64,000 nt of DNA. Origin: Acholoe squamosa (lineage: Eukaryota; Annelida; Polychaeta; Phyllodocida; Polynoidae). The stretch spans positions 85,132,420 through 85,196,419 of the forward strand of contig OX439036.1 in the NCBI GenBank assembly GCA_949317995.1, written 5' to 3'. Below, piece by piece: positions 54,251-62,790 of this stretch (within the stretch, counting starts at the first letter, position 1; the number at the start of each line of letters is the position of its first letter). The position numbers and the translations under genes were made by a program. The notes beneath the pieces are model-generated. The model did no database searches and had not been told where the DNA came from. It was given only the letters and a program-made list of their open reading frames with translations.

Positions 54251-56773
54251 CTACCTGGCAACAATCCCCTCGTCCGCCCCTGGGGGCACCGTGCCCTTTT
54301 CCAACTTGGCACCAATCCTTCCGGCCGCCTCCGGGGGCTCCCACCAGATGCGTCCCAGGCAGCCGGCCCTCGTCTCCAACCGCCCCAACTGTGCCACCAA
54401 GGCCCTCACCTCGTATGGCTCCTTCGCTAAATCGTTCGCTCCGGGGACTTCCTCCCCCTTCAACCAGGCACTCACCCGCGAGAGGAGAGGATCCTTCAGC
54501 TGCTGACACCTCCAGCCCCCTTCCGTATCATCCTCCACCGGTCCCTGGGCTCTCGTTACTACTCGACAACATTCCCCCTGGGCCTCCTCCGACCTACCCC
54601 ACCCACACTGGCGGCAAGGGCGCCGAGACAGCCCATCGGCGTTGCCGTGTAGCCGGCCCGGCCGGTGTTCAATGTGGTAGTCGTAGGTTCCTATCAGCTG
54701 GAGCCAACGGGCCACCTGCCCCTCCGGCTCTTTGAAACCCAACAGCCAGCGGAGCGCCGCATGGTCGGTCCGAATCTTTATGTGCCTCCCCATCAGATAG
54801 TGCCGAAACTTCTTAAGCCCGAACACCACGGCCAGCATCTCCCGCCTAGTGACGCAATAATTCTTCTCCGGCCTAGTCAGGGTACGGCTGGCGTAGGCCA
54901 GTACCCTCTCCACTCCTCCTTGCTCCTGGGATATCACCGCTCCTAGGCCTAGATCACTGGCGTCGGTGTCCAGTGCCAGGGGCCCCTCGCCGGATGGGTA
55001 CGCCAACACTGGCGCCGCCACCAGCCTGGCCTTCAGGGTGTGGAAAGCCTCCGCGCAACTACGATCCCACCGGAAAGTTTTGTTCTTTTCGGTGAGGAGG
55101 GACAGCGGCTTGGCCACCGACGCAAAGTCGGCCACGAAACCCCGGTAATACCCGCAAAGCCCCAGGAAACTCCTGACTTCCGAAATAGAGGTGGGAACCG
55201 GCCACTCGGCGACCGCCGCCACTTTCTCCGGGTCGGTGCTCACGCCCCGCTCATCCACTATGTGTCCCAAAAAAGATACGCTGGGACGGACCAGCTGACA
55301 CTTGGAGGGCTTGATCTTCAGGCCGGCGCCTTCCAGGCGTTCCAACACGGCCTCCAACCGCCGGAGATGAGTGGGGAGGTCAGGCGAGAACACGATGATG
55401 TCGTCCAGATATACTAAACATTCCGACCACTGCATCCCCTCCATGACCACTTCCATGAGGCGCTCAAATGTGCTTGGCGCATTGCAGAGCCCGAATGGCA
55501 TCACCCTAAACTGGTAGAGCCCTCTGTGTGTGGAAAAGGCTGTCTTCTCCTTATCCCGAGGGTCCATTTCCACCTGCCAGTATCCCGATGCCAGATCCAA
55601 AGTGGAGAACCATTTGGCCCCCGCCATGGAATCCAGGGAATCATCGATCCTAGGCAACGGGTATGCATCCTTCCTGGTCAAATCATTTACTCTACGGTAA
55701 TCTACACAGAACCTCATCCGCCCATCCTTTTTCCGTACCAGCACGACGGGGGAGGCCCATGGCCCATGGCTCCTTTCTATCACCCCCTGGGCTAACATGG
55801 CATCCACCTCGGCGTCCACTATCTCCCGGCGGTGAGGTGCCAGCCTCCGTGGTGGCAACTTGACCGGCGCTGCCCCCCCGGTATCAATCCGGTGGGAGAC
55901 TAGGGTGGTGTGCCCCAACTCGCCGGCGGACAACTGGAAGGAAGCCCGGCGGCGACGCAGCATGGCCACCCATGGTCCCTTATCCTCTATTGGAGAGCCG
56001 GCCAACAACTCCGTGCACCAGGCGTCTCCATCCTCCGGGGGTCCCCCGGCCGTGGCGATCATCCGCACCTCCTCCCCGCGGTCCACCGTCGACGGCATCT
56101 CCACCCCATCGAGCGTGGCTAACCCCATCCCCTCGTAAAGGGTCACCGGCTCCTGTCCGGGGTTGAAGATCAGTATCGGCACCGTAGACTCATCGGGGCT
56201 CACCAGAGTGCGCCCCACCCGGAATCCACGATTCATCTCTACTCCGTCAAGCCCCTCCACCAGGCCTGTCCTACCTGGGGACCACTGCCCCTCGACCCTT
56301 CCTTCCACTATGACTTCCCGCCGGCCCGGCACTACCGCCGTACCGCTACTAACGACCCGATATCTGGTGTCGCCAAAGTCCGCCCACAGTAGTCTTTCGC
56401 CGGCCAGATCCACGACCGCTTTCTCCTGCCGGACGAACTCAGCCCCTAGGATACCCTCCGCCCCAATATCCGCTACCAGGAAACTAACGGGCCGCTCTGC
56501 TCCTCCTCCCTTCAGCAACGTCGTCACTTTACCCTCTACCTCAATAGGCGTCCCGTCCGCTGTCGTCAATCTACCCTTATGCGGCTGCAGCTTCCCCGGC
56601 GATCCCGCACCGTGCCACCACTTGGCCGACAGCAAATTCACCGCGGCCCCGGTGTCCACCAGGAGCTGTATACCCTTACCCCACAACCCGCCTGTCAGCT
56701 CCAAGCCATTACCCGTGCGCTCCCGGCGCCCGATCCATTCCTTCGGCCTGCCTACAGAGGCCTCTTCTCAGCC
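54251..56773 (-). CDS. pol: Pol of element 2: protease, reverse transcriptase, RNase H; no integrase
   Basis: Open from just after a TGA near 56774, without ATG, so probably fused to Gag by -1 frameshifting. The protease has LLVDTGAAVNLLS (about 56660). RT shows FCVDYRRVN, LDLASGYWQV, VMPFGLCNAPSTF and an intact YLDD (55412-55401). RNase H shows LDTDASDLG, a RREMLAV block and TDHAALRWLL, ending near HGNADGLSRRP (about 54620). The usual HHCC zinc domain and DDE core should follow, but only about 370 bases remain before ORF3 and none of their motifs is present in any frame. RT and RNase H look intact. The missing integrase is the main oddity. Confidence 0.9.
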
Positions 56774-58068
56774 ACCAGAAGAGACCCTCCCCAGTTTCCC
56801 GACACCTGATTCACCTCCGCGGCATTGTCTCCGGCCTCCGCCCTCTCCTTAGCTACCCTCGCCCTGAACTGGGGGCAATTGCGCTTAAAATGTCCCTCGT
56901 CCCCGCATTCAAAGCATCCCCTCTGCCGTGGTGGGGGTCGGGGCCGGGTGGTGTTTTCCTGGAACCGAGCCTCCAGAGACGCCATGAAGCCATCCAGCTT
57001 GGTTTTCAACCACTCCTCCATAGCCGGCCCCGGCCCGCCGGTAGGCCCCCCCGGAGGATCCTCCACCGACCGGACCCGACTATCCAATGTCTGATTGTCG
57101 TCGAGAAACGCCTGACCCTCCACCGCCGTCTCCAGTGCCTCCGACAGCTTCCGCGGTCTAGTCTGGAAAATCCACGCCTTTAACTGGGGATCCCTAAGAC
57201 TCTCCAGGAACCGATCCTTCGCCATCGTATCCTGGGTCGCCGCATCGGCCGCCGGATAGGCCAGCCTGGTCAGGCGTGCCACGTCATCCGCCAGATTATG
57301 CAGTGTCTCGCCCTTTTGTCTGTAGCGTGTCCTCCAGAGAGCCTTATAGCTTTCCACCTGGTTGGGAGGCTGGAATCTGTTAACCAGGGCAGCCCGTAAC
57401 CGAGTGTAACCTCCCTCCTCCGAGGGGTTCACCGATGACAACATGCGACGAGCAACCCCCGAGAGGCTAATGCCTAAAAACACTCCCGCCTCCTCGTCCG
57501 TCCACTTGTTGGCACGCACGCACAAATCAAAGTGCGCCAGAAACTCGTCCAGGTTAGTAGTCCCATCGAATTTCCCCGGCATAACCGCCGGTTTCTCCAC
57601 CCGTCTGGGCACGAACCCCTCCTCTAGTCTCCCTGAGGGTCCCTGTGGGACAGCTGCTAGCAGCTGTCCCCCCATTGCTGCATTCTGTGACCGACTCGCC
57701 CCGGACAAGACCCGATCAGCCTCTGGCCGCTCCCCCCGCCTCTGCCAGGGTCCTTCACTGTCGGTGGGGGCCCCATCCCCCTGGTCGACCGTCTCTCCGG
57801 AGCGCCAGGTCCGTCTAGCTGGGCTATCGGTGGGCCCCCTCTTCCACGCCTCATAGACCTCCTGAAACCGACTCCTACTCCCCTCCCGCCTTTCCGGCGG
57901 AGGCCCCGGCTCTTCACTTCCCGTCGAACTTCCCTTATTATCGCCCAGCCCCGGGCGGCGTATCACCACCCCTTCCTCTGACACATCGAGGAGGCTGCCC
58001 CGTTTACCTGCCCCCAAATACTCCTCCAACCGGGTCCCCGCCGACCCCGGCGTCCGTTTCGATGTCAT
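56752..58068 (-). CDS. gag: Gag of element 2: capsid and zinc knuckle
   Basis: 438 codons from an ATG at 58068, the normal size for gypsy gag. The N-terminal 130 residues are polar and Arg/Gly-rich. A capsid-like region follows (about residues 150-340) with PGKFDGTTNLDEFLAHFDLC and LKAWIFQTRPRKLSEAL. One CCHC knuckle near the C-terminus (CFECGDEGHFKRNC, about 56930-56890) has CX2CX4HX4C spacing for RNA packaging. The stop at 56754-56752 lies inside the start of the pol frame, which is -1 relative to gag; the two overlap by only some twenty bases. That arrangement usually means -1 ribosomal frameshifting, though I see no canonical slippery heptamer. Confidence 0.9.
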   Translation of the reverse strand: MTSKRTPGSAGTRLEEYLGAGKRGSLLDVSEEGVVIRRPGLGDNKGSSTGSEEPGPPPERREGSRSRFQEVYEAWKRGPTDSPARRTWRSGETVDQGDGAPTDSEGPWQRRGERPEADRVLSGASRSQNAAMGGQLLAAVPQGPSGRLEEGFVPRRVEKPAVMPGKFDGTTNLDEFLAHFDLCVRANKWTDEEAGVFLGISLSGVARRMLSSVNPSEEGGYTRLRAALVNRFQPPNQVESYKALWRTRYRQKGETLHNLADDVARLTRLAYPAADAATQDTMAKDRFLESLRDPQLKAWIFQTRPRKLSEALETAVEGQAFLDDNQTLDSRVRSVEDPPGGPTGGPGPAMEEWLKTKLDGFMASLEARFQENTTRPRPPPRQRGCFECGDEGHFKRNCPQFRARVAKERAEAGDNAAEVNQVSGNWGGSLLVAEKRPL

Positions 58069-58079
58069 CCCTAAATATA

Positions 58080-58138
58080 GCGCGCAGCCCCAGGGTTCGA
58101 ACCAGCAACCACCGGATATGCGCCACCGCTGTCACCAA
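58080..58138 (-). promoter_or_regulatory. Primer-binding site of element 2, with a pol III B-box-like word
   Basis: One or two bases after the LTR, TGGTGACAGCGGTGG (minus strand) matches the complement of the 3' end of leucine tRNAs in style (CCACCGCTG-CACCA). About 30 bases further comes GGTTCGAACCC, a perfect B-box-type word, preceded by an A-box-like GTGGCGCAT. This may be a remnant of tRNA-derived sequence. Confidence 0.6.
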
Positions 58139-58579
58139 TGTAATAAATAAGGATGAACACCGGGTTACGAGTTAACGACTTAAATGCTTTTATTCATGGG
58201 CCACATCCCGGCCCGCCCTGTGGGCTTAGGTACACCGATCCTGTATGGCGACGGCTCGTGCGGCGGCAGCTAACCTTCTCTAGCACTTCCGGTGGCGAAC
58301 CCACTCTCAGTCGGATCCCGGCGTCTCTGCTACTACTGGCCCCCTGCTGCCTCACCGTGCGTCTCCCCGGCTTTCTTCTTAGTCAGTCCGACCCCCGACT
58401 CCTCCCGAGCTCGCCCTTATATACCCCCCTGATGTTCCGGTGACGTCACACTACCAAATATGGTCTAACCCGCTAGCCGCGGCACCACCCAGCGTCGGCC
58501 GCTCCAACTAACGTCCGGCCCCTCCGCCGAACTCGCCCGTTTCCTCCCCGCGTATTCCACCGGAGCCGACTCCATTACA
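58139..58579 (-). repeat. 5' LTR of element 2
   Basis: 441 bp. On the minus strand it has a TATATAAG promoter-like box (about 58417-58425) and AATAAA (about 58187-58192). Confidence 0.93.
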
Positions 58580-58583
58580 ATAC

Positions 58584-59188
58584 AGTGGATCTTCTGATGA
58601 TTCGAGTGCTATGTTGCTGTCAGCTATATTGAAATAACCCCCGTCCAAATCCCATAAGATTGATAACAGAGAAGTTGTAGGTAGGTGCCTCCGACCGCCC
58701 ACTAAGATTTGCCAGGTTTCGGATCATAGAGTGTGACCGACATCCATGTGTTTTGAAATAGGTTCTCGGAGGTTATTGCAGAGGAAACTACGACTGAACA
58801 TCAACCCCACAATTTGGGTGTCTGCCCATTAACAATTCATCGGGTTTCGGTCGGGTAGGTCAATACGATCTGTCAGAGGTCTCGTTTTAGCACAGGTGGG
58901 TCACTGTCAATGTCACTGATACAAAATGTCATACATTTCCATACTTCAAAAAGGCCTCATATAAATACAGGGCACCTTACAGGATCAAACTTATTAGCGC
59001 AGCTGCGCTTAGGTGACTTTCATGTATACATAGTTAGTTTCTTGACGATTTGAAAGGCCTACAGTGTTGTCAGCTATACTGAAACTAACCCCAGCCCCTT
59101 GTGGTGTAGACAGATAGCGGTTTTAGACCATCTATGGTAACCTATACGTGGAATCCTATATATCATGTTGGTTGGATGCACAGCAGAG
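58584..59188. other. No gene seen
   Basis: Non-coding flank of element 2. Words like GTCAGCTATATTGAAATAAC (58630 and, looser, 59075) repeat those left of element 2. Confidence 0.4.
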
Positions 59189-59189
59189 G

Positions 59190-59500
59190 AGTTTTGAGTT
59201 TTAAACAGGTTTATTGGCCATTATACCATGATTTCGGGACTTCCGGTGGGTTTATATGCAGTTTAGCCGTGCATTATTCTGCACATACCACACATGTGCA
59301 TTTTTTGAATTTTTGGTATATACTTTTTCGAGGTCAAGTTGGACTTAGAATATTTTGGGAAATGCTGGCGGACATACAAATTCAGTCTCGCCATTGTTTC
59401 AATGTGAAAAATCGTCCCAACTTGTAGGAGAATTGAACCCCGGCCGCAGTGGTGGTAGGCGAAGGCCTTAGCCATAGCGCCATACTGAACGGTGATGAAA
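59190..59500 (-). mobile_element. tRNA-derived SINE sharing a LINE tail
   Basis: On the minus strand the head reads TGGCGCTATGGCTAAGGCC (A-box-like, near 59480-59462), then GGGGTTCAATTCTC (B-box-like, 59441-59428), the layout of a pol III promoter in a tRNA-derived SINE. A body of about 200 bases follows. It ends in ATGGCCAATAAACCTG followed by TTTAAAACTCAAAACTC, nearly the same tail as the LINE fragment ending at 27164. Shared tails are how SINEs borrow LINE reverse transcriptase. The open frames on either strand here are not genes. Confidence 0.7.
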
Positions 59501-59522
59501 TCCAATGCGAAAATAAATAAGA

Positions 59523-59984
59523 CCTTGACCGGAGAGGTATCGCATTTTCACACTTACTTTTCGTATGGAATCCAACCATGACAAGTCTTCAAATTAAAAC
59601 ATACATATCCTTAGAAATTCTAGATGAGTACTCCATGCTTGATATGTCAGATACATTCAAAATAAATAAGAATCCATTGATTTTCCAAACCGGTCCAAAA
59701 TTTTCGGCGTCTTCCTCGTACGACGAGCAGTTGACCTTTATCTACATCCAGGCCACTGACACACTTTCACTGGACAAGGAGGCGGGTGGGAATGGCCAGA
59801 CCGCGACTCGCGTACATTGAGAAAATCAATGGATTCTTATTTATATCGAAGAAAATGGAGAAAATTAGCATGCATTCCTCGTCTATGGATCGAATACTTC
59901 TTGGGACTTTGATATTATAACATGTCATGGTTGGATTCCATACGAAAAGTGAGTGTGAACACGGCGGTACCTCTCCCGGCAAGG
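59523..59984. mobile_element. Foldback element, about 460 bp
   Basis: CCTTGACCGGAGAGGTATCG and on through CTTTTCGTATGGAATCCAAC (59523-59583) are inverted at 59923-59984. A second inverted pair inside (ATAAGAATCCATTGATTTTC near 59668; its complement near 59820) means almost the whole element can fold on itself. No coding capacity. It abuts the SINE. Confidence 0.8.
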
Positions 59985-60114
59985 AACAAAAACAATGGCT
60001 TCGCACAGACCGGCCTGGTCCGTATTGCTTGCACTTACAAAATATCTTCTCCTGGCTATATTCTGTGGATATCAGGTAAGAAATTAATACAAAATGGAGG
60101 AAATGGTGGTATAA

Positions 60115-60239
60115 ACCTATTAGGTGATGCATATCGAGGCCCACGGGGAGTCTATGCTGGATATACCCTCGCCACTCCGCGGCTCGGGTATATCCAGCAT
60201 AGACTCCCCTAGGGCCTCGATATGCATCATCTATTAGCT
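60115..60239. repeat. Long hairpin
   Basis: Arms of about 54 bases (60115-60168 and 60186-60239) pair with few mismatches around a 17-base loop. Core words are GAGTCTATGCTGGATATACC and its complement. It may be a tiny MITE. Confidence 0.85.
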
Positions 60240-60514
60240 TAATAATATCTTGTCACAATGAAGCTTTTACAATTACTAGCCAGTTGGTAAGTAATACAAC
60301 AATAATTATACAGACACATTATCATAGTTGTCATACAGTGTGTCATAAATGGTTTCCATGAACAATCATCTCAATCTAGTATTGTCATACAAAGTATATA
60401 TCTTTATAATTCTTACTATGACAAAGCCCAGGTTCTTATACTATGATTTCATATAGTTTTTTCTTCAGTACATGCATGCTCTTACTTTGTTGTATCTCCC
60501 AAACAGTATTGCTT

Positions 60515-61009
60515 CTATATAAGGGGCTCAGTTGATATAGTTCGAGTGTCGGTCTCCTTTCCCCTTAACAACCTATTTGGGACAACAATATTATTAACAT
60601 CTTTTACATGTCTAGACATTATGCATGCTAGTACCCTTTTCCTGCGTGTAACCAGAGTGTCGACATTGCACAACTTTAATAGATCATTTACACGTATATC
60701 TTGGGGGTTTCTTACTTTTTTACAAGTTCTTAGACAGTGATTCTGTAATATATCTAGATGTTCAACTAAGGTATTAGGACCACTCTCCAGACTAAAACTG
60801 CAATATTCTAATATGGGCACAATCATAGCTTGGTAAATCTGTAAGTTAGTATCATCATCAAGATATTTTACAATATTTCTTAATTGTTTTAATCTAGCTG
60901 TGCCCTGCGAATCAATTTTCTTACAATGTGCTTTAAAATTTAAATCAAAATCTATAATAACCCCTAGGAAGTTAAAGTGTTCTACCATATCTAGTTTGTT
61001 GTTACTCAA
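60515..61009 (-). pseudogene. LINE-2 reverse transcriptase, thumb and C-terminus
   Basis: Encodes the block after the active site: FNFLGVIIDFDLNFKAH, then YQAMIVPILEYCSF and a Leu/Arg-rich C-terminal region. This pattern is shared by CR1/L2/Jockey-like LINEs. It is in a different frame from the active-site block just upstream, with an overlap of only a few bases. Confidence 0.75.
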
Positions 61010-61287
61010 AAAGATATCATACTTGACAATACGTTGTCTATTAGGGTGACACCATAAAACCTACACCATTTTTCAATATTTCCAACATCATTCTGCATCA
61101 AAGATCTCATTATTTCAGTATCCTTACCATTTAATACTAATGCTACATCATCAGCGTATAGAAAAAATTCACAATTTTGAATCACTTGAGTTATGTCATT
61201 TATATAAAGATTAAATAGTAATGGTCCAAATAGATCACCCGGGTGATCTATTGGCCTATTGATTTTGAGACACTGCACCACCTCCAC
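61006..61287 (-). pseudogene. LINE-2 reverse transcriptase, active-site block
   Basis: FGPLLFNLYINDITQV followed by FFLYADDVALVLNG: the two catalytic Asp residues are present. The first 20 or so codons of this open frame come from the inserted stretch rather than from the LINE, because the expected GVAQGTVLGPL lies beyond the insertion at 61540-61502. Confidence 0.75.
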
Positions 61288-61500
61288 CTGGTGTAGTTTA
61301 GAACAGTTACCCCCTCACACTCTCCCCCCACAGCAGGGTTGACAGCAGTTCAGCAAGCAGCAGCCGCACATGGCAGGCAGGACAAGAACTTTGATTTTTT
61401 TTCTCTATTTCTCTCTTAATAAAGTGCCGGTCACTTGTGACAGTCGGCTAAACGGCAGTGGCGACTTTGTTTATCCTTTCCCAGAGTTTCGACGAGTCAA
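61232..61500. mobile_element. Unidentified insertion splitting LINE-2
   Basis: LINE coding sequence is interrupted between ...VLGPL (61502) and FGPLLF (61231). The insert begins with the 20-base palindrome TAGATCACCCGGGTGATCTA. It holds AATAAAG (61420) and a TGGCGACTTTG word (61460) that resembles an LTR primer site. It may be a solo or truncated LTR, but paired ends were not found. Confidence 0.5.
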
Positions 61501-61750
61501 TGGACCCAATACCGTCCCTTGTGCCACGCCACAATCTATTAATTTTTCTTCAGATAATACACCATTTGCTGTTGTTGTTCGTTTTATATCATATAAAAAA
61601 ACTTTTCAACCATAATAAACAACCGTCATCACATCCAATATTTTGTAATTTACTCATCAATATGTCCAAATTTACCATATTAAAAGCTTTTTTTAGATCC
61701 AAAAATAACACCAATGATAAGTCACCCCTGTTCCTCACCTCCATTAGATA

Positions 61751-62143
61751 CTATATCAATTTAAAGGTAGCATCAAAGGTTGACCTACCTGGTATAAAAC
61801 CATATTGATTTCTACTGATAACATCATTTTCTATGATATAGTTCAAAATTTGTGAATTTACATTTTTCTCAATCAATTTTGAGAAGACATTAGTCATTGT
61901 TGCAGGTCTCCAATTCGATACATCACTCAAGTTTCCATCTTTTGGGAGAGGAACTACATATCCTAGTTTCATAACATCTGGTAATATACCGGTATTTATA
62001 GACTTATTAACAATACTCTGTAACAAGATAGGCTTGTGTAGGAGAAGACATTTTACAACATTACAGGGTATATCCTTTATACATGAACTCTTATGGGCAG
62101 TTATATTTTTAACTACCGTTTTACAATGATTTAAGGTCTTCAT
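61751..62143 (-). pseudogene. LINE-2 reverse transcriptase, N-terminal block
   Basis: Typical non-LTR RT motifs 0-2 are visible: CIKDIPCNVVK, VVPLPKDGNLSDVSNWRP, and NQYGFIPGRSTFDAT. The frame closes before the palm block, which continues in another frame. Confidence 0.8.
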
Positions 62144-62429
62144 TCAAACTCATAATATTGTCAATTTCCATTTCGTTCTTTGTATATTCAATTTTTTCCA
62201 TTTGGTTCGCCAAGTCCGTACCAATTTGTATATAGTAATCATTTACATAATTTGCTATCTCAACAGCATCTACTGTATTACCATTACCATCTTTTAAACT
62301 CAGTACAGGTCTGTTACTCTTTCCTTTCCAGACACTATTTATTACTTTCTAAAATCTTCTTGGGTCAGATTTATACTTATTCAATAGTGAGCTTGTTATA
62401 TTTTTCTTTTTTAATACTAATTTTCGATT

Positions 62430-62759
62430 TTATGATTTTTGGATTTGTTTTGCCCTAATTAGAGCTGCATTTACAATGCCAGGTCTATATTTCCTGGCCT
62501 TATTAAAAAATCTCTTTTTAATTCTGCAGGGCATTTCAAAACGATATCTATAGCTATGGTTTTGAAATACCCTCCTGATCAGACGGCGTACTCCCTCGTC
62601 AAAAAATACATCATTATCTCTCACTAAACGTGATACAATCGGATGCTTTTCATCTAGGTACGATTGGACCTTACTAATAACATACTCATACATCATCTTT
62701 AAATAACATTCATCCCTCATACATTCATCCCAATTTACAAGGTCCATGTATTGTCTCAA
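62430..62759 (-). pseudogene. LINE-2 pre-RT region containing a hairpin insert
   Basis: A basic region between endonuclease and RT in intact LINEs. The 18 codons spelling the end of VRRLIRR through FEMPCR derive from the 54-bp hairpin element (62524-62577), which happens to keep the frame open. Upstream sequence is lost by 5' truncation. Confidence 0.6.
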
Positions 62760-62790
62760 ATCAAGTTTAAGTCCTGTAGCGGATGGATGG

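Larger units (their letters stand above)
50020..58579 (-). mobile_element. Ty3/gypsy LTR retrotransposon, element 2, lacking integrase
   Basis: Direct 441-bp repeats (50020-50460 and 58139-58579) begin TGTAAT and end ATTACA, and are flanked by the duplication ATAC (50016-50019 and 58580-58583). On the minus strand the order is LTR, primer site, gag, protease-RT-RNase H, ORF3, purine tract, LTR. By eye the LTRs differ at about ten sites (about 2%), so it is older than element 1. The absence of the integrase domain between RNase H and ORF3 implies a deletion, which would make it dependent on another element's enzyme. It is far more GC-rich than its surroundings. Confidence 0.95.
60470..62790 (-). 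mobile_element. 5'-truncated, interrupted LINE (LINE-2 of the window)
   Basis: On the minus strand RT blocks run from a pre-RT region (62759-62430) through N-terminal RT (62143-61751), the palm with GVAQGTVLGPL (61540-61502), then FLYADDVALV (near 61155), to the thumb (61009-60515). There is no endonuclease upstream, so it is 5' truncated. The YADD active site is intact, but frames are broken. A foreign stretch of about 250 bases (61232-61500) splits the palm, and a 54-bp hairpin (62524-62577) sits in the pre-RT block. Confidence 0.85.

Noticed and set aside
54096-56852. Many plus-strand frames opposite pol of element 2
   Set aside because: Shadows of an intact minus-strand RT/RNase H frame.
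59418-59490. Functional tRNA gene
   Set aside because: It has A- and B-box-like words but no complete cloverleaf, and it continues into a SINE body with a LINE-type tail.
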